A DNA stretch of 64,000 nt from Pseudomonas sp. ML2-2023-3 (GTDB lineage Bacteria > Pseudomonadota > Gammaproteobacteria > Pseudomonadales > Pseudomonadaceae): positions 3,134,501 to 3,198,500 of the forward strand of contig NZ_CP146343.1 in the NCBI RefSeq assembly GCF_037055275.1. Reading direction: 5' to 3'. The notes under the pieces are model-generated. The model searched no databases. It worked only from the letters and a program-made list of their open reading frames with translations, and was not told the origin of the DNA. The position numbers and the translations under genes were made by a program. Shown here piece after piece: positions 8,511-16,669 of this stretch; the first letter of the stretch is position 1; each line of letters begins with the position of its first letter.

Positions 8511-10275
8511 GGGCGTAGTTCTCCAGTGAGGCAGCGGTTTGCAGCCACAGCGGCAAGCGACCGCTGGCCGTGGCGCTGCACGCCGCATCCACACACTCGG
8601 CGAGGCTGGCGAAGTGAACCTTGCGCCCCACAAGGCCGGGTGCGTAGTGGGCGTATTTGCCCGAGTTGGTCATCAGGTTCCTGGCGGACGGCGGGATCAC
8701 CGGCTCACCCAGCATGCACCAGCAGGTATCAGTGACCAGCGTGACGCCGAAGGCTTCGAGTACGGCGATATGCCCGGCGTTGCGTGCCTGCTCCAGTACG
8801 GCACGGCCACAGGTGATCGCCAGTACCACATCAGGGTGGCGATGCCGGCCCTGGCACAGGCGCGCCAAATGAGCGAACTCGGTCAGGGAAAAGTGCGGGT
8901 TGCCCAAGGAGACCACATCCACCCTGGAATCACGGGCACTGTTGAGTTCCTGCCAGCTGAGCAGCAGGTCCTGCACATTGATCTTGATCACCGCCAGGTC
9001 TTGATCCAGGACCTGTGCCGGATTCAGCGCTTCAGGTGTTACCCCGGCAATATGGAACAAAGGCGCCGCGCTGGTGGTGGCAAAAGCCGCACCGAATGCC
9101 TTGAGATCGTCCCGGTCCGGGTGATGGTGTTCCAGCCCCGACACCAGCGGGATATGGCTCCCGGCCAGGGCACCGATGTGGTAGCCGAGCAGGGGATAAA
9201 AGGCGTCGTCGAGGTCAGCCAGTTGCGGCACCTGAACGTGTAAACGGGCTTTGCGCTGACTCTCCAGATGGCAGCCAATCAACGGCGCACGGCCGGTGAG
9301 GGCAATGCAGATATCCAGATAATCAGGGTATTTGAGTGTGCGTGCGCCGAGCACGCTGTTGGCGTACACCACCGCGTTGGACTCTGCCCAGACGATCTGC
9401 TCACCCGCCTTGGGCGCGCTGTCCAGCAGATAAGGCGCGCAGGTGAAACTCAGCTGTGCACCCATGGCCATGTAGGCATCGCCCAGAGCACTGGCCGGTA
9501 CGCCGAGCACAGGGTCGATACCCAGTTCACGCCAGCGGCGCTGGTCTACGGAAATCGAATTGAGGGTAGTGGGCACCCGGACCCGGGCGCCCCATTCAAC
9601 CAGTTGTTGGGCAAAGCGCAGGCTCGCAGGCCCGGTATAGATGCAGCCGTCGATATGCGCCTGGGTGATGTCGATCAGTTGTGCGGCCCCTTGCAATTGC
9701 GCCATGCGCAAAACGATTTGCATCGCGACCTGGGCGGCCTTGCCGTAGCTGCCATCGAGCAGTGCCCTATCGTGCTCGGTCAGCTCGATTCCGGTGCCTG
9801 GGTCTGCAGTGGGGGTATCGCTGATCGATGTTGGTGCGGTGTCGTCAGGCGCTGTATCAAACAGGCTCAGGTGTGTGCCGTCGACACTGGCGAACGCCTT
9901 GCGCTGCAAGCCGGCAAAGGCTTCGCTGCCGATGCAGAGCACCGGCAGGGAGCGTTCGAACAGGGTCTGGGCGACCAGCACGCCAAGGGTCAGAATCTCA
10001 TCGGCCTCAGCCAGCACCAGGGCTGCGGGGGCATGACCATTGCTGATCAGTTCCATCAGCACGCTGCTACCGGTGCAGGAGCCGCGCCCGCTGGGGATCG
10101 CCAGCACCCGGCCCGCCAGGCATTCGCCACTGAGCGGGTGGTGACGGTCGATCACCTCACCGCTGAACGGGTCGACGCCGCCCCAGAAACTCAGGCCGAC
10201 ATCGGCGTAGAGCAGTGGGCCGACCGCTGCGCCATCAACCAGGCTGCGACCGCAGAGAGAAGTTATCCCGGACAT
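8503..10275 (-). CDS. Aconitase-X (DUF126-DUF521 fusion), probable cis-3-hydroxy-L-proline dehydratase
   Basis: A 590-residue fusion. Residues 1 to about 135 form the small swivelling domain, with PSGRGSCTGS at 61-70 and a GHAPAALVLAEAD stretch. A linker rich in Asp, Thr and Pro (about 140-160) leads to the large aconitase-X catalytic domain, containing YTGPASLRFAQQLVEWGARV, WAESNAVVYANSVLGART and LAITCGRAV. Fused type-I AcnX proteins near hydroxyproline genes dehydrate cis-3-hydroxy-L-proline to pyrroline-2-carboxylate; mevalonate-5-phosphate dehydratase is the archaeal alternative. Placement inside the transporter operon, plus an Ldh-type reductase gene nearby, supports the hydroxyproline role. 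Confidence 0.8.
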   Translation of the reverse strand: MSGITSLCGRSLVDGAAVGPLLYADVGLSFWGGVDPFSGEVIDRHHPLSGECLAGRVLAIPSGRGSCTGSSVLMELISNGHAPAALVLAEADEILTLGVLVAQTLFERSLPVLCIGSEAFAGLQRKAFASVDGTHLSLFDTAPDDTAPTSISDTPTADPGTGIELTEHDRALLDGSYGKAAQVAMQIVLRMAQLQGAAQLIDITQAHIDGCIYTGPASLRFAQQLVEWGARVRVPTTLNSISVDQRRWRELGIDPVLGVPASALGDAYMAMGAQLSFTCAPYLLDSAPKAGEQIVWAESNAVVYANSVLGARTLKYPDYLDICIALTGRAPLIGCHLESQRKARLHVQVPQLADLDDAFYPLLGYHIGALAGSHIPLVSGLEHHHPDRDDLKAFGAAFATTSAAPLFHIAGVTPEALNPAQVLDQDLAVIKINVQDLLLSWQELNSARDSRVDVVSLGNPHFSLTEFAHLARLCQGRHRHPDVVLAITCGRAVLEQARNAGHIAVLEAFGVTLVTDTCWCMLGEPVIPPSARNLMTNSGKYAHYAPGLVGRKVHFASLAECVDAACSATASGRLPLWLQTAASLENYAHV

Positions 10276-10285
10276 GCTGGATACC

Positions 10286-11104
10286 TCAGTAGTAAACGTG
10301 AGGTACGGTCAGATCAGCCGGTGGAATCTCGGTGCCGACCCACTTGACCCACAGATCCTTGTAGCGACCGGTGCGTACTTGCTGGTTGACGAACAGGTTC
10401 AGGTAATTGAGCAGGCCGTACTCGCTGCGCTTGGCGCCCAGGGACACGTAATCAACCACGTAAGGTGCGTTGCCGGCGACTTTCAGGTTTTTGTACTTGC
10501 CAGACTTAATGGTCGCAGCGGCCACGGTGTTGGTGACGACGGTGGCTTCGATATGGCCCTGGGCAACGGCCAGCAGGGTGTCGTTTTGCGACTGATAGGC
10601 ACGGAACGATCCGCTGCCCCAGCTCTTCACGTCTTTTTCCAGGGCGATGGCTTCATAGGTGCCGCTGGTATTGCCCACGGCCTTGCCCTTGAGATCGTCG
10701 AAGTTGTTGATGCCGGTATCGTCGCGGGTCAGCACCACCATCTGGAAGGCGAAGTAAGGGATGCTCAGGCCAACGGTTTTTGCACGTTCCAGGGTGTCCG
10801 AGGTAGAGGCCACGATCACGTCGGCACGGCCGGAGACCAGCGCCGGGATACGGTCAGGGAAGGGGGTTTCAACGATTTCGGCATCGACTCCGAGCACTTT
10901 CGCCAGATCGTTGCAGTAGTCCACATCGAAGCCTACCGGCTTGTTGGATGCATCACGCGAGCCCATCGGTGGGAAGTCCAGGGTAACGGCGCAGCGCAGT
11001 TTGCCCGATCCAATGATGTCGTCGAGCTTGTCGGCCTGGGCCGTGGCGATAAAGGAACTACTGAGAACAGCGCTGAGGGCTACGGCAAGTACGGGGTTTT
11101 TCAT
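10286..11104 (-). CDS. Periplasmic amino-acid-binding protein of the hydroxyproline ABC transporter
   Basis: A 272-residue family-3 solute-binding protein with a clear signal peptide (MKNPVLAVALSAVLSSSFIATAQA, cleavage near residue 24). The mature protein shows GKLRCAVTLDFPPMG and the ligand-binding GFDVDYCNDLAKVLG. It is the first gene of the minus-strand unit that continues into AcnX, permeases and ATPase. The ATG at 11104 is used because the signal peptide begins there. The TCGTATACGA palindrome lies 49 bases upstream. Ligand inferred from context. Confidence 0.85.
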   Translation of the reverse strand: MKNPVLAVALSAVLSSSFIATAQADKLDDIIGSGKLRCAVTLDFPPMGSRDASNKPVGFDVDYCNDLAKVLGVDAEIVETPFPDRIPALVSGRADVIVASTSDTLERAKTVGLSIPYFAFQMVVLTRDDTGINNFDDLKGKAVGNTSGTYEAIALEKDVKSWGSGSFRAYQSQNDTLLAVAQGHIEATVVTNTVAAATIKSGKYKNLKVAGNAPYVVDYVSLGAKRSEYGLLNYLNLFVNQQVRTGRYKDLWVKWVGTEIPPADLTVPHVYY

Positions 11105-11152
11105 GGAAGCCTCGGAGTCGTTGAAGTGCTGTTGAAAATCAGATTGAGGATT

Positions 11153-11162
11153 TCGTATACGA
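11153..11162. promoter_or_regulatory. Palindromic operator TCGTATACGA upstream of the binding-protein gene
   Basis: Identical 10-base palindrome to that at 5321-5330, in an AT-rich stretch (TTTCGTATACGATATTTAAT) that could overlap the promoter of the transport operon. Likely bound by the GntR-type regulator at 15838-16518. Confidence 0.65.
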
Positions 11163-11387
11163 TATTTAATTAGCAAATCGTGTGCCGATTTTCCTGCTGG
11201 CCCGTAAATAGTGCGCAGGCGGTGATTTCGGGTTAGCGAGGCGCAGATGGCTTGAGCCGTTGGGGTGCTGTGGGGTGGGGCGGTGTTACAGAAGGGAGCA
11301 TGACTGCAGGCAATGCCCCGAAAGGAAACATTTGTGTGGGGCAAGGCGGCCAGGGTTTGCGACGACTACGCAGCCAAACGCTGCCCG

Positions 11388-12320
11388 TCAGGGTGTGCCC
11401 AGGTTATTGACGTAAAAGCCGCTCAAGCGAAACTCGCTGGGGGACAGGGAGAACGCACGGCGGAACAGTTTGGAAAAATAATTGGGGTCGCCGATCCCCA
11501 CGGACAATGACACTGCCTTGATCGACAGGTCGGTCATTTCAAGAAGGTGCGCCGCGCGTTTCATACGTTCGTGCAATACATACTCTGCCGGGGACATGCC
11601 GGTCGTACGGGTGAACACCCGGGAGAAATGGGCGCGGCTCAAGCCAGCAAGGCGGGCGAGACTGGCTACGTCCAGTTCGTCCGTGGCGGTGGGGTGGGCG
11701 TGTTTGTCCGGCCCCGTTTTCAGGCAGGCATGCACATGATTCTGGATAGTCGCGACCACACCCGAGCCACGGGTAGGCAGGGTGCAGTCCTGAACGCTCA
11801 AATCATCATGGAGCAGCATCAGGGCGTCATAGGCCAGGGCAGATGCCCGGCCTGCGGTGAGTTCCGGGGTGTGGACCAAGGTATCAATGGTGGTGGCCAG
11901 GGCTTCAATGGTCTGGTTGCTCAGCTTTAGCACCGGCCCGCGCTCTGCCAGCAGTGCCCGTTGCAGGCGCAACGCCTCCTTGCCGTACATGGCAATCCAG
12001 AAGAACTCCCAACTGTTGCCTTCCTCCAGCCAGTAGCAATGGTCGTGTGGCACCAGCAGCAACATGGTGTCCCCGGCATGGAGGCGGTGGTGGCGGCCTT
12101 CGAAGCGCAAATTGCCTTCGCCCGCGAGGGTGTGCTGCAAGATCACGAACGGGGTGTCCCCGCGCCTGCGCCCGTCCCAGCAATAGGAGGTGTCCTGGGC
12201 CCGGTCGTAACCGGCGTTGGTGGGCATGGTGTGCAGTTGATGCCTGCCGCGGGGCAGTGAAATGACCGTGGTTGACGGCCCTCTTGCCATCATCTCGCTG
12301 AGCACAGAATTACCCGTCAT
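11388..12320 (-). CDS. AraC-family regulator of the alpha-galactoside genes
   Basis: A 310-residue regulator. The N-terminal half resembles an AraC cupin sensor (HHRLHAGDTMLLLVPHDHCYWLEEG near residues 77-101). The C-terminal third is the double helix-turn-helix: LARLAGLSRAHFSRVFTRTTGMSPAEYVLHERMKRA, then IKAVSLSVGIGDPNYFSKLFRRAFSLSPSEFR. It is transcribed divergently from melA with about 146 bases between, the usual arrangement for a MelR/RafR-like activator of its neighbour. The sugar effector is inferred. Confidence 0.85.
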   Translation of the reverse strand: MTGNSVLSEMMARGPSTTVISLPRGRHQLHTMPTNAGYDRAQDTSYCWDGRRRGDTPFVILQHTLAGEGNLRFEGRHHRLHAGDTMLLLVPHDHCYWLEEGNSWEFFWIAMYGKEALRLQRALLAERGPVLKLSNQTIEALATTIDTLVHTPELTAGRASALAYDALMLLHDDLSVQDCTLPTRGSGVVATIQNHVHACLKTGPDKHAHPTATDELDVASLARLAGLSRAHFSRVFTRTTGMSPAEYVLHERMKRAAHLLEMTDLSIKAVSLSVGIGDPNYFSKLFRRAFSLSPSEFRLSGFYVNNLGTP

Positions 12321-12466
12321 CGCATAAAACTCGTCTATTCAGGGGGTGGGTCGCCTCCTACCATAGGAATCAAGCGGTTCCCAGGCAGCCTCAACAGGCA
12401 TGGACTGCGGTGATGCTCTGATATTTTTTTACCTGTGTCCACTGCGAATAGAACAAGGATAAGCAG

Positions 12467-13792
12467 ATGACTTTCAAGACCACGAAGATTGCCCTGATAG
12501 GTGCCGGCTCCACGGTATTCATGAAAAACGTGCTGGGCGATCTGTTGCACGTCGAGCTGTTGCGCAATGCGCATTTTGCGTTGATGGATATCGATCTGCA
12601 TCGCCTGGAAACCTCGAAGATGGTGGCGGGCAAGATCGCCGAGACCCTGGGTGTGTCCCCCGTGTTCGAGGTGACGACCGATCGCCGTCGAGCACTGGAA
12701 GGGGCCGATTATGTGGTCACGATGATTCAGGTCGCAGGCTACAAACCGGGTACCGTGACCGATTTCGAGATCCCCAGGCGCTTCGGCCTGCGCCAGACCA
12801 TCGGCGACACCCTGGGCATCGGCGGCATCATGCGTGGCTTGCGTACCGCCCCGGTACTGGTGGACATCGCCAAGGACATGGGCGAACTCTGCCCCGGTGC
12901 CCTGATGCTGCAATACGTCAACCCGATGGCCATTAACTGCATGGCGCTCAATCGCTTCGTTCCTCAGGTGCGTACGGTGGGGCTGTGCCATTCCGTGCAG
13001 GGCACGGCAAAGGAGCTGTCCCTGGACATCGGCGTACCGATCGAAGAAATTCGCTATCGCTGCGCCGGCATCAATCACATGTCCTTCTACACCTCGTTCG
13101 AGCGCCTGTTGGCCGATGGCAGCGTCGAAGATCTTTACCCGCGTATCCGCGCCGTACTTGATGAAGGAAAGGTCCCGGACTGGAACCGGGTACGTTATGA
13201 GGTGTTCAAGCACTTCGGCCATTTTGCGACCGAGTCTTCCGAGCATCTGGCCGAGTACGTGCCGTGGTTTATCAAGCGCCATCGCCCGGACCTGATCGAG
13301 CAGTTCAATATTCCGCTTGATGAATACCTGCGCCGCTGCGAGGAGCAGATCAGCGAGTGGGGCGTGCAGGAGCAGGCGCTGATCAACGGTGAAGGGCTCA
13401 AGGTGTGCCGCAGCCACGAATACGCTTCAAAAATCATCGAGGCCGAACTCACGGGTATTCCGACCGTGATCAACGGCAACGTGATGAACGCCGGATTGAT
13501 CAGCAATCTGCCTGATAATGCCTGCGTAGAGGTACCCTGTGTGGTTGACCACAACGGTATTCAACCTACCCGTGTGGGTCATCTGCCGGTAGGCCTTGCC
13601 GCGTTGATGCAAACCAATATCAATGTTCAGCTCCTGACCGTGGAAGCCCTGGCCAGCGGTCGTCGTGAGCATGTCAAACAGGCCGTGATGCTTGATCCCC
13701 ACGCGGCGGCAGAGCTGAGCCTCGACGAAATCGCGACCATGGTTGACGACTTGATCGAGGCTCACGAAGGCTGGTTGCCGCACTTGGGTTAA
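12467..13792 (+). CDS. melA: Alpha-galactosidase, glycoside hydrolase family 4
   Basis: A 441-residue NAD- and manganese-dependent hydrolase. It starts with the dinucleotide fold IALIGAGSTVF (8-18). C174 in the CHSVQGT motif and H204 in RCAGINHM are the expected metal ligands, and VTDFEIPRR and GIGGIMRGLRT are family blocks. Similarity to E. coli MelA is close throughout, including the VEVPCVVDHNGIQP region. It hydrolyses melibiose or raffinose-type alpha-galactosides in the cytoplasm, consistent with the LacY-type permease downstream and AraC regulator upstream. GH4 also contains alpha-glucosidases and alpha-galacturonidases, so substrate remains inferred. Confidence 0.88.
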   Translation: MTFKTTKIALIGAGSTVFMKNVLGDLLHVELLRNAHFALMDIDLHRLETSKMVAGKIAETLGVSPVFEVTTDRRRALEGADYVVTMIQVAGYKPGTVTDFEIPRRFGLRQTIGDTLGIGGIMRGLRTAPVLVDIAKDMGELCPGALMLQYVNPMAINCMALNRFVPQVRTVGLCHSVQGTAKELSLDIGVPIEEIRYRCAGINHMSFYTSFERLLADGSVEDLYPRIRAVLDEGKVPDWNRVRYEVFKHFGHFATESSEHLAEYVPWFIKRHRPDLIEQFNIPLDEYLRRCEEQISEWGVQEQALINGEGLKVCRSHEYASKIIEAELTGIPTVINGNVMNAGLISNLPDNACVEVPCVVDHNGIQPTRVGHLPVGLAALMQTNINVQLLTVEALASGRREHVKQAVMLDPHAAAELSLDEIATMVDDLIEAHEGWLPHLG

Positions 13793-13968
13793 GCGCAGAA
13801 AACCTGCTGCCTTAGCCTGAAATTCTACCCGAAGTACCCGTCAAACGGCCTTGACGGGCGGCCAGTTCCTGCGCGATCAACAGATCCGCCGGGGCTGGCG
13901 CTCACGCTCGCGCAAGTGAGCACTCACGGCACGTTTGTCCATAAAAACAATGAGTCCAGGGTGGACCT

Positions 13969-15282
13969 ATGAACGTGACGCTAGGTACTGCAATTGGCGG
14001 GGTTCTGCCGTTTTTCAAATACGGCATGATCTTCTTTTTCTACTACTTCATCACGGGCGGTACGGCGCCTTTTCTTGCGGTGTGGCTGGGAGATGTCGGC
14101 ACGCTGGATGCTGGCGCCATCGGCTTGATGTTCGGCTCCCAGGCGGTCTTTGCAATGCTGTTCCAGCCGCTCTTTGGCGTGCTGAGTGATCGCCTGGATC
14201 ATCGCAAACACCTGCTGTGTGTGGTCATCGGCCTGCTGATTTTGTTGGCACCCTTCATGAACTGGGTATTTGCGCCGCTGCTGCGCACCCACCTGATGCT
14301 GGCGGCACTGGTGGGCGGCGTGTACCTGGGGATTACCTTCGCCGCTGGCGGCGGGGCGTTGGAGGTGTACATCGAAAAAGCCTGCCGGGCCAACCGTATT
14401 CCCTACGGTCGGGTGCGAATGTTCGGTGCCATTGGTTTCGGTTTCTCGGCGGCAATTTCCGGGATGTTGATCAGCACCAGTCCCGAATCCATTTTCTGGC
14501 TGGGCTCGCTCTGTGCGGTGCTGATGGCCGTGCTCGTCTACCGGATCAAGCCGTGCCTGGGTGTTGTGCCGACAGGGGATGGCGCCGAGAAAACGCCCCC
14601 GGTTTCCTATGCCGCCATCGGGAGCCTGTTGCTGGATCGGCGTTTCTGGTTTCTGGTGCTCTACGTCGTCGGAGTCGCATGCCTGTACGACATTTTCGAC
14701 CAGCAGTTTGTGAACTACTTCCGTGGTTTTTTCGAATCGCCGCAGCAGGGCATGCAAGTGTTCGGGTTTGTCACCACGCTGACGGAGTGCATGGTTGCAT
14801 TGGGCATGTTCCTGATCCCGGGCGTGCTGAACCGTATCGGTGGCAAAAATGCCCTGATCATTGCGGGGCTGGTGATGTGGCTGCGCATTACCGGTTCGGG
14901 GCTCGCAACCACGCCGTATGAAATGGTGGCGTTGAAGATGCTCCATGCCCTGGAAGTGCCACTGGTGTTTATCGGCATGTTCAAGTACATCGAGGATGTC
15001 TTCGGTACGCGTTTGTCGGCAACGATTTACATGGTGGGGTTTGTGTTTGCCAAGGGAGTAGGGGCGACGTTCATTTCACCGCTGGCAGGGCACATGTACG
15101 AAGTCTTCGGCTTCCGGCACACCTATATCGTGCTGGGCAGCTCGGCCTTGTTGTTCACCATCATTTCAATGTTCAGCCTCGACAGTGGCAAACACAGGAA
15201 GCCTGCCCGGCTGGACTTGCGCAAGTCGCGCTCGGCGGTGGTCAAGCCTCAGGTCATGAGGCAGCCGGTGGTTGCAAAGTAA
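13969..15282 (+). CDS. LacY-family oligosaccharide:proton symporter
   Basis: A 437-residue, 12-helix carrier of the LacY/RafB/MelY family, not a generic MFS protein. The LacY mechanistic residues are preserved: E132 (LEVYIEK) for LacY E126, R150 (GRVRMFG) for R144, the paired aspartates in YDIFDQQF, the lysine and histidine/glutamate set in LKMLHALEVP for K319, H322 and E325, and an arginine in LRITGSG for R302. The sugar-binding and proton-coupling chemistry should therefore work as in lactose permease. It follows melA by 176 bases containing a CCCGTCAA/TTGACGGG inverted repeat (13837-13858). Likely substrate is melibiose or raffinose. Confidence 0.87.
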   Translation: MNVTLGTAIGGVLPFFKYGMIFFFYYFITGGTAPFLAVWLGDVGTLDAGAIGLMFGSQAVFAMLFQPLFGVLSDRLDHRKHLLCVVIGLLILLAPFMNWVFAPLLRTHLMLAALVGGVYLGITFAAGGGALEVYIEKACRANRIPYGRVRMFGAIGFGFSAAISGMLISTSPESIFWLGSLCAVLMAVLVYRIKPCLGVVPTGDGAEKTPPVSYAAIGSLLLDRRFWFLVLYVVGVACLYDIFDQQFVNYFRGFFESPQQGMQVFGFVTTLTECMVALGMFLIPGVLNRIGGKNALIIAGLVMWLRITGSGLATTPYEMVALKMLHALEVPLVFIGMFKYIEDVFGTRLSATIYMVGFVFAKGVGATFISPLAGHMYEVFGFRHTYIVLGSSALLFTIISMFSLDSGKHRKPARLDLRKSRSAVVKPQVMRQPVVAK

Positions 15283-15319
15283 GGCTAAAGTCCTGCAGCC
15301 GGGTGCGCAGTCTGTTCTA

Positions 15320-15464
15320 GTGCTGTTCACTTGAAAGCAACGCTGCTCGAGTGTGGGAGCGGGCTTGCTCGCGATGATCGTTAACGATGACGCGTAATGA
15401 CTGAGTCAATCCGGCGTTCTGAAGACCATCGCGAGCAAGCCCGCTCCCACAGAGGCAGAAATCG
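15320..15464. repeat. REPIN copy A (family 1)
   Basis: A 145-base unit containing perfect 25-base inverted arms at 15352-15376 and 15427-15451. The core is GTGGGAGCGGGCTTGCTCGC and its complement GCGAGCAAGCCCGCTCCCAC. Paired REPs facing each other form a REPIN, typical of Pseudomonas intergenic space. Confidence 0.9.
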
Positions 15465-15529
15465 TGTATCGGGGTCTTGGTCAGCCGTTAACAGCCATAG
15501 TACGCAGGGTTAATCAGGATCTGGTCGCA

Positions 15530-15674
15530 ATGCTGTTCACTTGAGAGCAACGCTGCTCGAGTGTGGGAGCGGGCTTGCTCGCGATGATCGTTAACGATGA
15601 CGCGTAATGACTGAATCAATTCGGCGTTCTGAAGACCATCGCGAGCAAGCCCGCTCCCACAGGGGCAGAAATCG
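15530..15674. repeat. REPIN copy B (family 1)
   Basis: Direct repeat of copy A at an offset of exactly 210 bases, with 4 mismatches over 145 bases. Inverted arms at 15562-15586 and 15637-15661 are unchanged. Homology also covers flanking, non-palindromic sequence (TGCTGTTCACTTGA side), so the second copy arose by segmental duplication or co-insertion. Confidence 0.9.
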
Positions 15675-15837
15675 TTTAAGTGAACAATATTGGGGGGCTG
15701 CGGCCGGGGTCCAGTTGCTCGCCACGTGGATCAGCCTTGATCACCGGATAAAACCCTTACAGGTCGACTGAGCCGTCGGGCAGGTGGTTAACCGTTACCC
15801 GTGCCCGTCCGAGTGGAAAATAGCGTTGATTGCGGGA

Positions 15838-16518
15838 TCAGTGGCTTTGCGGCAAATGCTCGAACAGGGTTTTGCACACCCCGGCGATATGTTCATCCAG
15901 CAGCCCGACGGCCCGCTCCACATCACCGGCGCGGCAAGCATCGAGTATCTCCCGGTGTTCGTGATCTGCGCGGTGCTTGCCTGCCGACAAACTCATCTGG
16001 ATACGCAGATAGCGTTCAAGCTTGTCGTTGACTGAGCGGATCAGGCTGATCATGAAGGGCCGCTGCGCCGGCTCGTAGAGGCAGGCGTGAAGTTCCCAGT
16101 TGAGTTCGGCCCAGCGACCCACGTCATCCTCGCCGACAAACTCCTTACAGATGCGTTCGGCGCGAGCGAAGGTGTCCGCGGTCATGTTGGGGATGGCCAG
16201 GCGCAGCAATTTGTCTTCGAGCAGCATGCGCACTTCAAACATCTGGGCCAGCTCGGCCTCGGAAATCCGCGTGACCATGGCCCCGCGATTACGCTGGAAC
16301 ATCACCAGGCCTTCAGCCTCCAGACGCTTGAGGGCTTCGCGTACAGGAATTTTGCTGACATTGAACTGGCGGGCGATTTCGTCCTGACGAATCGGCTCAT
16401 CCTCGGCAAAGTGCCCGGCGACGATGGCATCGCGCAGATGCAAGGTGATGATTTCCGAGGTGGACGGTGAGTTGCCCAGGTCGGGAGCATTGAATTTTGG
16501 GTGGGCCACGGTCGTCAT
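15838..16518 (-). CDS. GntR-family (FCD subfamily) regulator, probable hydroxyproline regulon repressor
   Basis: A 226-residue regulator. The winged helix-turn-helix (about 25-85) contains EPIRQDEIARQFNVSKIPVREALKRLEAEGLV, followed by an all-helical FCD domain with metal-site-type histidines (ELNWELHACLYE, and HREILDACRAGDVERAVGLLDEHI). The site TGGTATACGA at 16540-16549, just upstream, matches the palindromes ahead of the hydroxyproline genes at 9 of 10 positions. This suggests autoregulation and control of that block, from which it is separated by the alpha-galactoside genes. Confidence 0.82.
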   Translation of the reverse strand: MTTVAHPKFNAPDLGNSPSTSEIITLHLRDAIVAGHFAEDEPIRQDEIARQFNVSKIPVREALKRLEAEGLVMFQRNRGAMVTRISEAELAQMFEVRMLLEDKLLRLAIPNMTADTFARAERICKEFVGEDDVGRWAELNWELHACLYEPAQRPFMISLIRSVNDKLERYLRIQMSLSAGKHRADHEHREILDACRAGDVERAVGLLDEHIAGVCKTLFEHLPQSH

Positions 16519-16539
16519 CGTTCACTGGTAAAAAAGATA

Positions 16540-16549
16540 TGGTATACGA
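16540..16549. promoter_or_regulatory. Operator-like TGGTATACGA upstream of the GntR gene
   Basis: It lies 22-31 bases before the start codon at 16518 and differs from TCGTATACGA (5321 and 11153) at one base. The GTATAC centre is identical. Probable autoregulatory site. Confidence 0.55.
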
Positions 16550-16669
16550 AAGTCGAAAGGTATTCCTTGTGCCGATGGTCGGCCAGGCCTGGTGGGCTGG
16601 CTGTTTTTGAGTGATTGGCGGGTTGGCAGGGTAATCCGGCGATCGGTTGCACCGCCGTTAACCCCTGAT

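Larger units (their letters stand above)
15283..15837. other. 555-base gene-free stretch holding two REPINs
   Basis: No gene is supported here. It contains two near-identical 145-base repeats (15320-15464 and 15530-15674), each with a REP hairpin. The last 160 bases encode nothing recognisable. Confidence 0.75.

Noticed and set aside
15757..15837. In-frame stretch directly after the GntR stop codon, ending VTVNHLPDGSVDL
   Set aside because: I considered a transposase tail or an extended regulator. It is only 26 codons, has no start and no clear homology, so it is left as noncoding.
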